Shown here: positions 9,398 through 17,175 of the stretch, one piece after another | Numbering within the stretch: position 1 is the stretch's first letter | Layout: each line of letters begins with the position of its first letter | From: Bacteroidia bacterium | GTDB taxonomy: Bacteria; Bacteroidota; Bacteroidia; UKL13-3 | Direction of reading: 5' to 3' | Length of the DNA stretch: 64,000 nt | NCBI GenBank assembly: GCA_023151275.1 | Contig: JAKLJI010000012.1 | Location: forward strand, 1-64,000 | Notes under the pieces: generated by a model | What the model saw: the letters and a program-made list of their open reading frames with translations, nothing else | What the model was told of the DNA's origin: nothing | Database searches by the model: none | Position numbers and translations under genes: made by a program

Positions 9398-9402
9398 GGT
9401 GC

Positions 9403-9954
9403 TCAGTTTATTTTTTCAAATACAAACAGGTTATTTAATCCCAACTGGAATTTCTTTTTGGCAAGGAGTTTAAATTGGGTAGCATCGAAAATGCGTTCGG
9501 TTTGAGAAGGGTCAAAACCATAATGTTCTTCGAGGCTCATGCCATCAATCAATTTTAAAGCACTTAGTACATCAAGAATGGTATCTACCTGCGGAGAGGG
9601 AACGGTGATAATAACACGTCCTCCGGGCTTAAGGTGGGCATGGCAATGACGAGCTAGTTCCTGTTGCTGTTGCGTTGGAATATGCTCGAGAACAGCCAGC
9701 ATGGTAATGGCATCAAACAAAACCCCGGGAGGTGAAACTTGTGGAAAGTATCCCGGAATAAGGGTATAAAGCGGTTTTTCAATCTGTTGAGTTAGGGTGG
9801 GGTCGATTCCAAAACCATGGCTGATATGATCGGCCCAGGCATCGAACATGACACCATCCACACTTCCAATATCCAAAACAGTATCGCCTTTACGAATAAA
9901 AGGACGAGCTTTATTGATTCTAACCTTCTGCAAATAGCGGTCGAGCGCCTTCAT
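9403..9954 (-). CDS. Class I SAM-dependent methyltransferase in a glycosylation operon
   Basis: The 183-residue protein has the core of a class I methyltransferase: DTVLDIGSVDG (motif I), GFGIDP (motif II), FDAITMLAVLEHIPTQQ and LKPGGRVIITVPSP (motifs IV to VI). It is short, essentially a bare Rossmann domain. The gene starts 1 base after the GT2 stop and ends 5 bases before the membrane glycosyltransferase, so the three are surely co-transcribed. In such operons these enzymes commonly methylate a sugar or polyprenyl-linked intermediate. The actual acceptor is not visible. Confidence 0.85.
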   Translation of the reverse strand: MKALDRYLQKVRINKARPFIRKGDTVLDIGSVDGVMFDAWADHISHGFGIDPTLTQQIEKPLYTLIPGYFPQVSPPGVLFDAITMLAVLEHIPTQQQQELARHCHAHLKPGGRVIITVPSPQVDTILDVLSALKLIDGMSLEEHYGFDPSQTERIFDATQFKLLAKKKFQLGLNNLFVFEKIN

Positions 9955-9955
9955 A

Positions 9956-11113
9956 TTATTTTTTATTTACACTTAATACACCTAGGAAGAAGCTTGACAA
10001 AACGGTCTGCATGCCAATGATAATTGAAATAGCGCTGGGAATTACAATTCTGAGAATTCGAGGATAATCGAGCTGACCAAAATTGCTTTCTTCCCAAACA
10101 AAGAGCGAGTAAAAGGTTCCACCTAAACCCGCAAGGAAAAGGAATAAACCAATCAGTAAACCTGTTTCCAGACTGAATTTTGCAATTAAGCGCTCGAGTG
10201 AATCTTTGGCAGGTAAGAAACCCGCCTCAACTGCGTAAGTCCGGGTAAATACGCCAAAACTCAAAGCCTGAAAGCCAACTACTGTAAATGCGCCGGCATA
10301 CAACAGGGTATTTGTATCAAAATACACTTGTTCAAACAAACCCAAAGGACCTTGAATAACCAAAAGGCCTAAAACCAAACCAAGAACCATGAGGAACAAA
10401 CCCGGGTAGAGAAACAGCCAACGCGGAGAATAGATAAGTAAAAAACGTAGGTGCCTCCAACCATCGCGCCAGGTGCGCAGGTGAGGTGGACGCGAGCGTC
10501 CGTCTTTGGAAAGCGTAGTTGGAACTTCGGTAATTTTTAAGCCAAAAAGAGTTGATTTAACTACCATTTCACTGGCAAACTCCATTCCTGTGGTTTTTAA
10601 ATCTACCAGAGAAACAATGTCTTGCCTAAAACCCCGTAATCCACAATGAAAATCGCGCACCGGACAATTGAAAAACAGACGTCCAATAAACGAAAGGACT
10701 GGATTGCCCAGGTATTTGTGGAGAAAAGGCATAGCGCCGGGGGCTACACCACCCAAAAAGCGATTTCCCATTACCAAATCATGGCCTTTGCGAAGTTGCT
10801 CAAGGAAGGGACCGAGATTGGAAAAATCATAGGAATCGTCAGAATCGCCCATGATAACATACTTGCCTCTTGCTGCTTCAATAGCGCCCATAAGAGCGGC
10901 CCCATACCCTTTTCGGGGCACAGGAATAACCCGAGCACCCAAAGATTCGGCAATGGCCTGGGAGCCATCTGTGCTGCCATTGTCGCCAATTACCACTTCT
11001 CCGGCCACTCCATTGGCTTGAAGCCAGGAATTTGCCTTTTTAATGCAGGTACCCAGGGTTTCAGCCTCGTTGAGGCAAGGCATTACCACACTCAGTTCTA
11101 TTGATTCGTTCAT
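9956..11113 (-). CDS. Family 2 glycosyltransferase, DPM1/GtrB-like polyprenyl-phosphate glycosyltransferase
   Basis: The first 240 of 385 residues form a GT-A glycosyltransferase-2 domain: LSVVMPCLNEAETL, GDNGSTDGS and the metal-binding acidic cluster GDSDDSYDF, then GNRF and CGLRGFR as in dolichyl- or undecaprenyl-phosphate hexose synthases. Four hydrophobic helices follow (about 240-385), as in GtrB-type membrane-anchored enzymes. The expected reaction is transfer of a hexose from a nucleotide sugar to undecaprenyl phosphate on the cytoplasmic face. It is the first gene of the operon and would supply the lipid-linked sugar used by the GT-C enzyme two genes downstream. The sugar is unknown. 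Confidence 0.85.
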   Translation of the reverse strand: MNESIELSVVMPCLNEAETLGTCIKKANSWLQANGVAGEVVIGDNGSTDGSQAIAESLGARVIPVPRKGYGAALMGAIEAARGKYVIMGDSDDSYDFSNLGPFLEQLRKGHDLVMGNRFLGGVAPGAMPFLHKYLGNPVLSFIGRLFFNCPVRDFHCGLRGFRQDIVSLVDLKTTGMEFASEMVVKSTLFGLKITEVPTTLSKDGRSRPPHLRTWRDGWRHLRFLLIYSPRWLFLYPGLFLMVLGLVLGLLVIQGPLGLFEQVYFDTNTLLYAGAFTVVGFQALSFGVFTRTYAVEAGFLPAKDSLERLIAKFSLETGLLIGLFLFLAGLGGTFYSLFVWEESNFGQLDYPRILRIVIPSAISIIIGMQTVLSSFFLGVLSVNKK

Positions 11114-11296
11114 GTTTCATCAGCCTTACAGAAAGGCCATGCTTGCGAAAATAAGGGATTTGGGCAGAGTGAAAAAACTTGTTTGAGCTTACTTCCAATG
11201 ATTGATTGATTCAATCAAAAAAAGAACCTAAAAATGAATCCAAATCAAGATAGGTTTAACCTGGGGAAGTAGGCCTTTTAATAGGGCCAAGAACTG

Positions 11297-12478
11297 TTAC
11301 TCGAAGGTTTTCAGACTTTTTCCGGCTAGTTTAACCAGGTCAACAATTTTTTCGCGAAGCTCCTCAATATTAAGTTTTTTGCCAGCCGAAATAAATACGA
11401 CCTGACCATTTTCGCGAGCCATGTAGGAGTTTTTAAGTCGGTTTAAATAGGCATCGGAGTTTTGCACATCTTCACCCTCCAGGATAAAAGGTTCTTTCAG
11501 AGCATCCATTTTATTAAAGACAAGAAGAACCGGCTTATTTCTGGCTCCAATCTCTTTCAAGGTTTCATTTACCACCCGAATTTGTTCTTCAAAACCGGGA
11601 TGGCTAATATCAACTACGTGGAGCAATGCATCCGCCTCACGAATTTCATCCAACGTTGATTTGAAACATTCAACCAATTGGTGTGGAAGTTTACGAATAA
11701 AGCCAACCGTATCGGTTAAAAGAAAAGATAGGCCGGGCCAATCTACTTTGCGCACCGTACTATCCAAGGTGGCAAAGAGTTTGTTTTCGGCAAACACTTC
11801 CGATTTGGAGATAAGGTTCATCAGGGTTGATTTGCCCACATTGGTATAACCAACCAATGCAACACGCGGCTTATTGTCTCGGTTTCTGCGCTGGGTTAAG
11901 GCCTGTTTATCAATCAAAGCCAGACGTTCCTTCAACTTGTCAATCTTATTCCTTAAAGCACGTCTATCTGTTTCAATCTCCGTTTCACCGGGACCTTTCA
12001 TCCCAATCCCACCCTTTTGCTTGCTTAAGTGCGTCCACATGCGGGTAAGTCTGGGCAGCAAGTATTGGGCCTGGGCGAGTTCTACCTGATAACGGGCCTG
12101 AGCTGTTCGGGCCCGGGAGGCAAAAATATCCAGAATGAGGTTGCTTCTATCCAGAATCTTAACCTTAAGAATTTGTTCCAGGTTGCGCAATTGCGAGGGG
12201 CTAAGCTCATCGTCAAAAATCACCATATCTATTTCGTGAGCAGCCACATAGCCAGCAATTTCTTCCAACTTCCCCTCCCCAATATAGGTTCTTGGATGGG
12301 GATGATGCAGCCTTTGCAAATACCTGTTCTTCACCTCCGCTCCGGCGGTTAAGGCCAGAAACTCCAACTCGTCGAGGTATTCCTCGGCTTGCTCACTGCG
12401 CTGCATGGCGCTAATTACTCCAACCAAAACTGCATATTCTGCCGGCTTTGCCGTATCTATCAATTTACCTTTCGCCAT
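11297..12478 (-). CDS. hflX: HflX ribosome-associated GTPase
   Basis: The 393-residue product has the HflX layout. The N-terminal domain contains HPRTYIGEGKLEEI and FDDELSPSQLRNLE, followed by a coiled coil ending in KGPGETEIETDRR. The GTPase domain has the P-loop GYTNVGKSTLMN, DTVGFIRKLP as switch II and NKMD for guanine specificity. HflX splits stalled or stress-idled 70S ribosomes in the cytoplasm. It is transcribed alone and starts 62 bases from the divergent exported-protein gene, so the two promoters share this short interval. Confidence 0.95.
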   Translation of the reverse strand: MAKGKLIDTAKPAEYAVLVGVISAMQRSEQAEEYLDELEFLALTAGAEVKNRYLQRLHHPHPRTYIGEGKLEEIAGYVAAHEIDMVIFDDELSPSQLRNLEQILKVKILDRSNLILDIFASRARTAQARYQVELAQAQYLLPRLTRMWTHLSKQKGGIGMKGPGETEIETDRRALRNKIDKLKERLALIDKQALTQRRNRDNKPRVALVGYTNVGKSTLMNLISKSEVFAENKLFATLDSTVRKVDWPGLSFLLTDTVGFIRKLPHQLVECFKSTLDEIREADALLHVVDISHPGFEEQIRVVNETLKEIGARNKPVLLVFNKMDALKEPFILEGEDVQNSDAYLNRLKNSYMARENGQVVFISAGKKLNIEELREKIVDLVKLAGKSLKTFE

Positions 12479-12540
12479 TATTTTTCGCCAAACAAACCCT
12501 ACTCTGCTTATTTTCGTTTGTGTTTAAACGTCGCAAGTTA

Positions 12541-14010
12541 ATGGCAATCCGTAGCATTTTATACATTCTGTTTTTCTCTTGGAGCACAAGTCTCTTTTCC
12601 CAGCAACTGGAATGGGGCAGTCCACAAAAGGTAAAACAAAAAAGTTTTTACAATCAGGTATTGGGAGAAAGCAATGGTGCGGTGTTTTTGCTTCGGAGTA
12701 AAGACAGTGATTTCAAGCAGGAATTGGTAATTGAACGGTACAAGAGCAATCTCAGCCTTGAAATTTCCATTCAACTTCCTTTGAGCGTGAACGGTTCGGT
12801 TGAACGTGTGCTTTTGTTTCCGGAACAAATTCTGGTTTTTATTTCAGCGCGCAATACCGCCACCAACAAAATCGACCTTTTGGTGCAAAGCATGGATTTA
12901 AACTTTAAAATTCAGGGAAATCCACAAGTGCTTTGCAGCATACCGCAAGAAAGTTTTCTAGAGAAAAGACATATTCAGGTAAAACCCAATGCCGCGCGCA
13001 GTTTATTTGGAATCATGTATTTGAGTCAGAATAACAAACGAGAATCGGTTTTGCATTTATTTGCCTTCGACTTGCGCTTCCAACAGAAATTTGGAAAGCA
13101 ATTTGGTTTGGGCGAAGAAGAACGTTCAACCGTAATTTCTGCTTATGATTTAAGCAATACCGGAGAGAGTTTTTTGTTGATTGATTTTCCGAAAAAAGAA
13201 GGAGGAAGAAACAATGACGAAAGGAAGTACTTCTTGTATGGCTATTATCCAATAAGCGACCAAATGATGGAATACGATTTGGAAGGAACTGACAGCATTC
13301 GCATTGAAGATCTGGGGATGACCTTGAACAATGTGAGCAAAACGGTTGCTGTTTCCGGACTATGGTCGCCGCTAGATAAAAAAGCGACAAGAGGTTATTT
13401 CTACCGTCGTATTTCTTTTCAAAGCGGCCAAGTAGAATTTAGCAATCAGCAAGCTTTAAATGATGCCTTTTTTTCGAGTTTGAGCACCGCAAAACTTGAC
13501 CGTTTTGATCCGGATTTGAATGATTTCTATATCCGTAAACTCATAAGCAGAAGCGATGGAGGTCTGATGCTTATTGCAGAAAAGTATGTCCAAACCCGAC
13601 AAACCTATACCTATTACGTAAATAATTTTCCTCAAACATCAACCCGGGTAATCTACAGTTTTGATGAAGTGATTGTTTTGTCGATTGACCCTGCTGGAAG
13701 CCTGCAATTCCATTCCGTTGTTAAGAAAAACCAGAGTTCAGTTGGTGATGGAGGGTATTACAGTTCCTTTATTGCTATTCCAACATTAGACCAGGTGCAT
13801 ATACTATTCAATACCGAAGGCGATGAGGAGACCGACATTGGGCTACAATCTATCAGCTATCGCGGCCAGAGTGAAAACCGGATATTGATTAAAAAGTCGA
13901 ATACAAATGCCTCTATTATTCCGGGCGAATACAAACTGGTAAGCGCAAATTCGGCTATTGTTTGTGCAATTCGGGATAAGCGATTTACTTTGATGCGGAT
14001 AAGTTTCTAA
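12541..14010 (+). CDS. Exported protein of unknown function
   Basis: I placed the start at 12541, where a typical Sec signal peptide begins (MAIRSILYILFFSWSTSLFS before QQLEW). A longer frame starting at 12448 would run into the divergent hflX gene and lacks a signal peptide at its start. The mature part of about 470 residues is beta-rich, with repeated short strands and turns that might be a propeller-like fold, but no known repeat motif is clear. It ends 2 bases before a polytopic membrane protein gene and 991 bases before a YdcF-like gene, suggesting one transcript of envelope genes. I do not recognise the family. Confidence 0.7.
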   Translation: MAIRSILYILFFSWSTSLFSQQLEWGSPQKVKQKSFYNQVLGESNGAVFLLRSKDSDFKQELVIERYKSNLSLEISIQLPLSVNGSVERVLLFPEQILVFISARNTATNKIDLLVQSMDLNFKIQGNPQVLCSIPQESFLEKRHIQVKPNAARSLFGIMYLSQNNKRESVLHLFAFDLRFQQKFGKQFGLGEEERSTVISAYDLSNTGESFLLIDFPKKEGGRNNDERKYFLYGYYPISDQMMEYDLEGTDSIRIEDLGMTLNNVSKTVAVSGLWSPLDKKATRGYFYRRISFQSGQVEFSNQQALNDAFFSSLSTAKLDRFDPDLNDFYIRKLISRSDGGLMLIAEKYVQTRQTYTYYVNNFPQTSTRVIYSFDEVIVLSIDPAGSLQFHSVVKKNQSSVGDGGYYSSFIAIPTLDQVHILFNTEGDEETDIGLQSISYRGQSENRILIKKSNTNASIIPGEYKLVSANSAIVCAIRDKRFTLMRISF

Positions 14011-14012
14011 TC

Positions 14013-14999
14013 TTGCTCAATTTATTTCGACAAAACTCATTGGTATCAGTTATTAGCCTACTGATATTCACCTTCTTGGTGCGAATGGCGCCATCCATTA
14101 TTTCCATTCATGCCGATGCTGAAATACATACGCCATTGGCCCAGTTGCTATTTCACTGGTTTGAAACCACTCCATTTGTATCCGAAAACCAACCCCTTTT
14201 TGCCTCATTGCTTGTTTTTTTTCAAGGCTTATTGCTAAACTATACTGCCAGTTCACATGGGATTCTTTACAAGGACACCATGCTCCCCGGTTTGTTTTTT
14301 GTGTTGATTAATAGCATTTACCCGGCGCAATTGATGCTTAGCCCACAGATGATTGCCAATTCCTTCCTCTTGCTAATGGTTTTCAGGATTGGTTTTCTCT
14401 ATGAATCGGAAAGTCCGGTATTGTTGGTATTCGACTCCGGGATTTTGTTAGGAATTGGAATTTTGTTCAATTACGATTTATTGATTTACCTGCCGTTCAT
14501 CTTGGTGAGTATTGTAACCATGACCTCTTTTAACTTCAGGTATTTTCTAATTGCCGTTATTGGAATACTTCTACCAGCCTATTTTATGGGTGTGTATTTT
14601 TACCTGACCGATGAAATGGGGCCCTTTCTGCAGTCGTTTGAATACAGCTTGGTAAAAAGTTATTTGAATCCACCTCGGGTTACTTTCCTCATGTTGCTCA
14701 GTGGAATTGCGCTGGCGCCGGCGGTTTTGGGCTCACTTTTTCATTTGCAGGGTAATTATTTCAGAAACCGGGTTAAAACACGACGCATTCAATTGGTAAT
14801 TGGCATCATGTTGATTTTTGGAATCTTCTCGCTTTTGGCGGAAAACGAAAGCTTTGTATATGGAGTTGCATTTCTATCAGCACCTCTTGCATTGATAACG
14901 GCAAACTACTACATCAGTCAAAAACGGTTTTGGTTGAAGGAATTCTTCTTCCTGATAACGCTCTGCACATTGGTATTTAACCATTACTTTTATCGCTAG
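14013..14999 (+). CDS. Polytopic inner-membrane protein, DUF6427-like
   Basis: The 328-residue product has about nine hydrophobic helices with short loops and no catalytic motif. The beginning LNLFRQNSLVS and the segment SEXQPLFAS-like followed by NYDLLIYLPFILVSI fit, from memory, a Bacteroidota-only membrane family (DUF6427). The start codon is TTG at 14013, 2 bases after the previous stop; the next ATG would delete the first membrane segment. It is 2 bases from the downstream YdcF-like gene, so the three genes look like one operon. Function unknown. Confidence 0.75.
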   Translation: MLNLFRQNSLVSVISLLIFTFLVRMAPSIISIHADAEIHTPLAQLLFHWFETTPFVSENQPLFASLLVFFQGLLLNYTASSHGILYKDTMLPGLFFVLINSIYPAQLMLSPQMIANSFLLLMVFRIGFLYESESPVLLVFDSGILLGIGILFNYDLLIYLPFILVSIVTMTSFNFRYFLIAVIGILLPAYFMGVYFYLTDEMGPFLQSFEYSLVKSYLNPPRVTFLMLLSGIALAPAVLGSLFHLQGNYFRNRVKTRRIQLVIGIMLIFGIFSLLAENESFVYGVAFLSAPLALITANYYISQKRFWLKEFFFLITLCTLVFNHYFYR

Positions 15000-15001
15000 G
15001 T

Positions 15002-15772
15002 ATGTTTTACTATTTATCGAAGGTACTTTATGGTTTAGTTGCGCCGGTTAGTTTGGTGCTTATTGCCTTTTTGCTCTATTTTATTTCAGGCGTTAAACGT
15101 TGGATTTATTGGGCCTTTGGGTTGACTTTATTTTTCTCCAATCCATTTATTGCTCAAACGGTGATGGGATGGTATGAGGTTGAGCCCTATTTTGTAAAAC
15201 CCAATGAACGGTATGATGCCCTTATCATTCTGGGCGGATTTATTTCGAATTACGAAGATGATGAAGGCCGAATTAGGGTAGTTTACAACGATGGAAACGA
15301 CCGCATGTTGCAAGCCATTTCTTTGTACAAAGCAGGTGTTTCTAAAAAGATAATCTATACAGCCGGAAAGGATACTGTTTTTGGCAAAAAGGGAATTTCG
15401 GAAGCTGAATCGGGTAAGAAATTTTTGTTGAAATGCGGAATTCCGGAAACTGATATTTGGATTGAAACTGGCTCATTAAACACCTTTGAAAACGCCTATT
15501 ATACCAAAAAGCTTTTAGCTCAAAAAGACAAGGACTGGGCTTCCAAGAAATACTTGCTAATTACATCTGGGTTTCACATGCGCAGATCTTTGGGTTGTTT
15601 TGAAAAACAAGGAATTCCAGTGCAAGCTTATTCTACAGATATTCGTTCCATTCAAAGTAAGTTTACCATAATGAATACGCTTATGCCCACCTATGGTGGA
15701 TTTGAGCTTTGGACTTATTTATTTAAGGAATGGATTGGGCAAGTGGTGTATTGGTTTAAGGGGTACATCTAA
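15002..15772 (+). CDS. YdcF/SanA/ElyC-like DUF218 membrane protein
   Basis: The 256-residue protein has two N-terminal membrane helices (about 1-55) followed by a DUF218 domain: YDALIILGG near residue 73, NDRMLQAISLYKAG, YTAGK, then SLNTFENAYYTKKLL and YLLITSGFHMRRSLGCF. DUF218 proteins such as ElyC and SanA act in envelope polysaccharide or peptidoglycan precursor metabolism, although their exact chemistry is not settled. It is the last gene of a three-gene operon with an exported protein and a membrane protein. The family assignment is firm; the substrate is unknown. Confidence 0.85.
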   Translation: MFYYLSKVLYGLVAPVSLVLIAFLLYFISGVKRWIYWAFGLTLFFSNPFIAQTVMGWYEVEPYFVKPNERYDALIILGGFISNYEDDEGRIRVVYNDGNDRMLQAISLYKAGVSKKIIYTAGKDTVFGKKGISEAESGKKFLLKCGIPETDIWIETGSLNTFENAYYTKKLLAQKDKDWASKKYLLITSGFHMRRSLGCFEKQGIPVQAYSTDIRSIQSKFTIMNTLMPTYGGFELWTYLFKEWIGQVVYWFKGYI

Positions 15773-15988
15773 ACTGTTCCTACAGACAACCAATCATTTG
15801 CATTACTTGTAGGCCTTAAACTTTCGGTTCTTAGTGAGGAAAATTTTCATATTAAGTTGAGTAGATTAGTTGCACGTTTTAGTATCTCAAAAAGCTAAAA
15901 TCCAATATCAGATCGGTTTTTTGGTGTTTGCCTTTTCATTAAATTTTCGGTACCCGAATTGAAATCGGGTTAATTTGAGAGATTCAAC

Positions 15989-15996
15989 TAACTTTG
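15989..15996 (+). promoter_or_regulatory. Candidate Bacteroidota -7 element before ndk
   Basis: TAACTTTG fits the TAnnTTTG consensus of the Bacteroidota primary sigma factor and lies 22 bases before the ndk start codon, so the leader would be very short. No good TTG appears at the expected -33 distance, so support is partial. Confidence 0.4.
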
Positions 15997-16018
15997 CGCC
16001 CCGAAAATTATACATACC

Positions 16019-16435
16019 ATGAGTAACATCACCTTCACTATGATTAAGCCCGATGCAGTAGCAAATGGCCACACTGGAAAAATCATTGATCAGATTATCC
16101 AGGCTGGTTTTAGCATCGAGGCCATGAAATACACCCGTCTTAGCACAGAGATGGCCGGCGCATTTTACGATATTCACCGCGAGCGTCCTTTCTTTAACGA
16201 TTTGGTTGAATTTATGACCAGTGGAACTATTGTTGCTGCCATATTGAAAAAAGAAAATGCAGTAGCTGATTTCCGCACCTTGATTGGAGCTACCGATCCA
16301 GCTAAAGCTGAAGCAGGAACTATCCGCAATTTGTTTGCAAAATCAATTGAAGCCAATGCCATTCACGGTTCCGACAGTGATGAGAATGCAGCTCGTGAAG
16401 CTGGATTTTTCTTCTCGGCATTTGAGCGTTTCTAA
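16019..16435 (+). CDS. ndk: Nucleoside diphosphate kinase
   Basis: The 138-residue product matches Ndk over its full length: [17 protein letters not shown] at the start, the core [17 protein letters not shown], and the catalytic His in [12 protein letters not shown]. The enzyme transfers the gamma phosphate between nucleoside triphosphates and diphosphates through a phospho-His intermediate in the cytoplasm. The gene is monocistronic: it has its own -7 element and a strong terminator 25 bases after the stop. Confidence 0.97.
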   Translation: MSNITFTMIKPDAVANGHTGKIIDQIIQAGFSIEAMKYTRLSTEMAGAFYDIHRERPFFNDLVEFMTSGTIVAAILKKENAVADFRTLIGATDPAKAEAGTIRNLFAKSIEANAIHGSDSDENAAREAGFFFSAFERF

Positions 16436-16458
16436 GTAGAACAATAAAACTAGATTGA

Positions 16459-16489
16459 TAAAAGCTGCTCCAATCGGGCAGCTTTTTTT
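16459..16489 (+). terminator. Intrinsic terminator after ndk
   Basis: The stem AAAAGCTGC pairs with GCAGCTTTT around CTCCAATCGG and runs into a T tract. A MITE-like element begins 6 bases downstream. Confidence 0.85.
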
Positions 16490-16494
16490 ATGGG

Positions 16495-16671
16495 TTGAAC
16501 CCGGAATACGCATTTGACCATCTATTACTGCCCAAAATGCCTGTGAAATTGGGCGTAAACTCAGTTTCCCTCACTCACCATAGAGGTGGATTATGCCTTG
16601 CTCGTGAAACTGCCAATTTCTTTGGCCTTTTGGCCCTCATAACGAAGTTCAAATGCATAATCCGGGTTGAA
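16495..16671. mobile_element. MITE-like element copy 1 (167 bp, 18-bp inverted ends, TTGAA target duplication)
   Basis: The element spans 16500-16666. Its left end CCCGGAATACGCATTTGA and right end TCAAATGCATAATCCGGG are inverted repeats matching at 16 of 18 positions. It is flanked on both sides by the identical pentamer TTGAA (16495-16499 and 16667-16671), a perfect target-site duplication. It has no coding capacity. A central small hairpin (TCACC/GGTGG) is present. A second, closely related copy lies at 16911-17115. The parent transposase is not in the window. Confidence 0.8.
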
Positions 16672-16750
16672 GGCAAATTAGGAAGTCCACTTTATTAAAA
16701 TCCATTTGGTAATGGAAACGTTCTTGGAATTTGGAACGAAAACTGCGTTA

Positions 16751-16878
16751 GGTGCAGACGCGGTACCGCGCCAGATTTGGGCTTATGCGCTTGTGGGTAA
16801 AGGCAAGCGACCACCGGAAGCTCTGCCTTTGCCCATACAAGCGCAAGGCCAAAGCTGGGGAGTACAAGCAAATGCACC
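16751..16878. repeat. Large imperfect hairpin between the two MITE copies
   Basis: Two arms of about 54 bases form an imperfect inverted repeat around an 18-base loop at roughly 16806-16823. Matching blocks in order from outside are GGTGCA/TGCACC, CCAGATTTGG/CCAAAGCTGG and GCGCTTGTGGGTAAAGGCA against TGCCTTTGCCCATACAAGCGC. The paired blocks keep equal spacing in both arms. It is non-coding and could be a third mobile element or a structured RNA. Confidence 0.65.
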
Positions 16879-16905
16879 GACCCAAAGGGGAACGCCCAAA
16901 ATGCA

Positions 16906-17120
16906 ATAAACCCAGAATACGTATTCGACCATCTATTACTGCCCTGCAACCTGAATAAAGCAATTGTTCAGCTATTACGTTCCAAAATGCCTGTGAAATT
17001 GGGCGTAAACTCAGTTTCCCTCAATCACTATAACGGTGATTATGCCTTGCTCGTTAAACTGCCAATTTCTTCGGCTTTTTGGCCCTCATGACGAAGTTCA
17101 AATGCGTAATCCGGGATAAA
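16906..17120. mobile_element. MITE-like element copy 2 (205 bp, inverted ends, ATAAA target duplication)
   Basis: The element spans 16911-17115. It shares most of its length with copy 1 but carries an extra block of about 38 bases near its left end (roughly 16946-16984). The ends CCCAGAATACGTATTCGA and TCAAATGCGTAATCCGGG match as inverted repeats at 14 of 18 positions. Identical ATAAA pentamers flank it (16906-16910 and 17116-17120). The right flank merges with the terminator of the OmpA gene. An internal hairpin (AATCAC/GTGATT) sits where copy 1 has TCACC/GGTGG. Confidence 0.8.
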
Positions 17121-17154
17121 AAAAGCTGCCCAATTTTGTTGGACAGCTTTTTTG
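17118..17154 (-). terminator. Intrinsic terminator for the OmpA/TSP3 gene
   Basis: AAAAAAGCTG pairs with CAGCTTTTTT, with inner CCAA/TTGG pairing, around a TTTTG loop. It lies 22 bases after the OmpA stop on the minus strand and is T-rich in both directions, so it could also stop plus-strand transcripts. Confidence 0.8.
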
Positions 17155-17175
17155 GGGATTGAAATATCCGAAGAT

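Noticed and set aside
10646-11104. 152-codon plus-strand frame
   Set aside because: Fully antisense to the conserved GT2 catalytic domain.
16495-16963. Several overlapping 67-84 codon frames on both strands
   Set aside because: They lie in the MITE copies and the large hairpin, where inverted repeats create open frames on both strands by chance.
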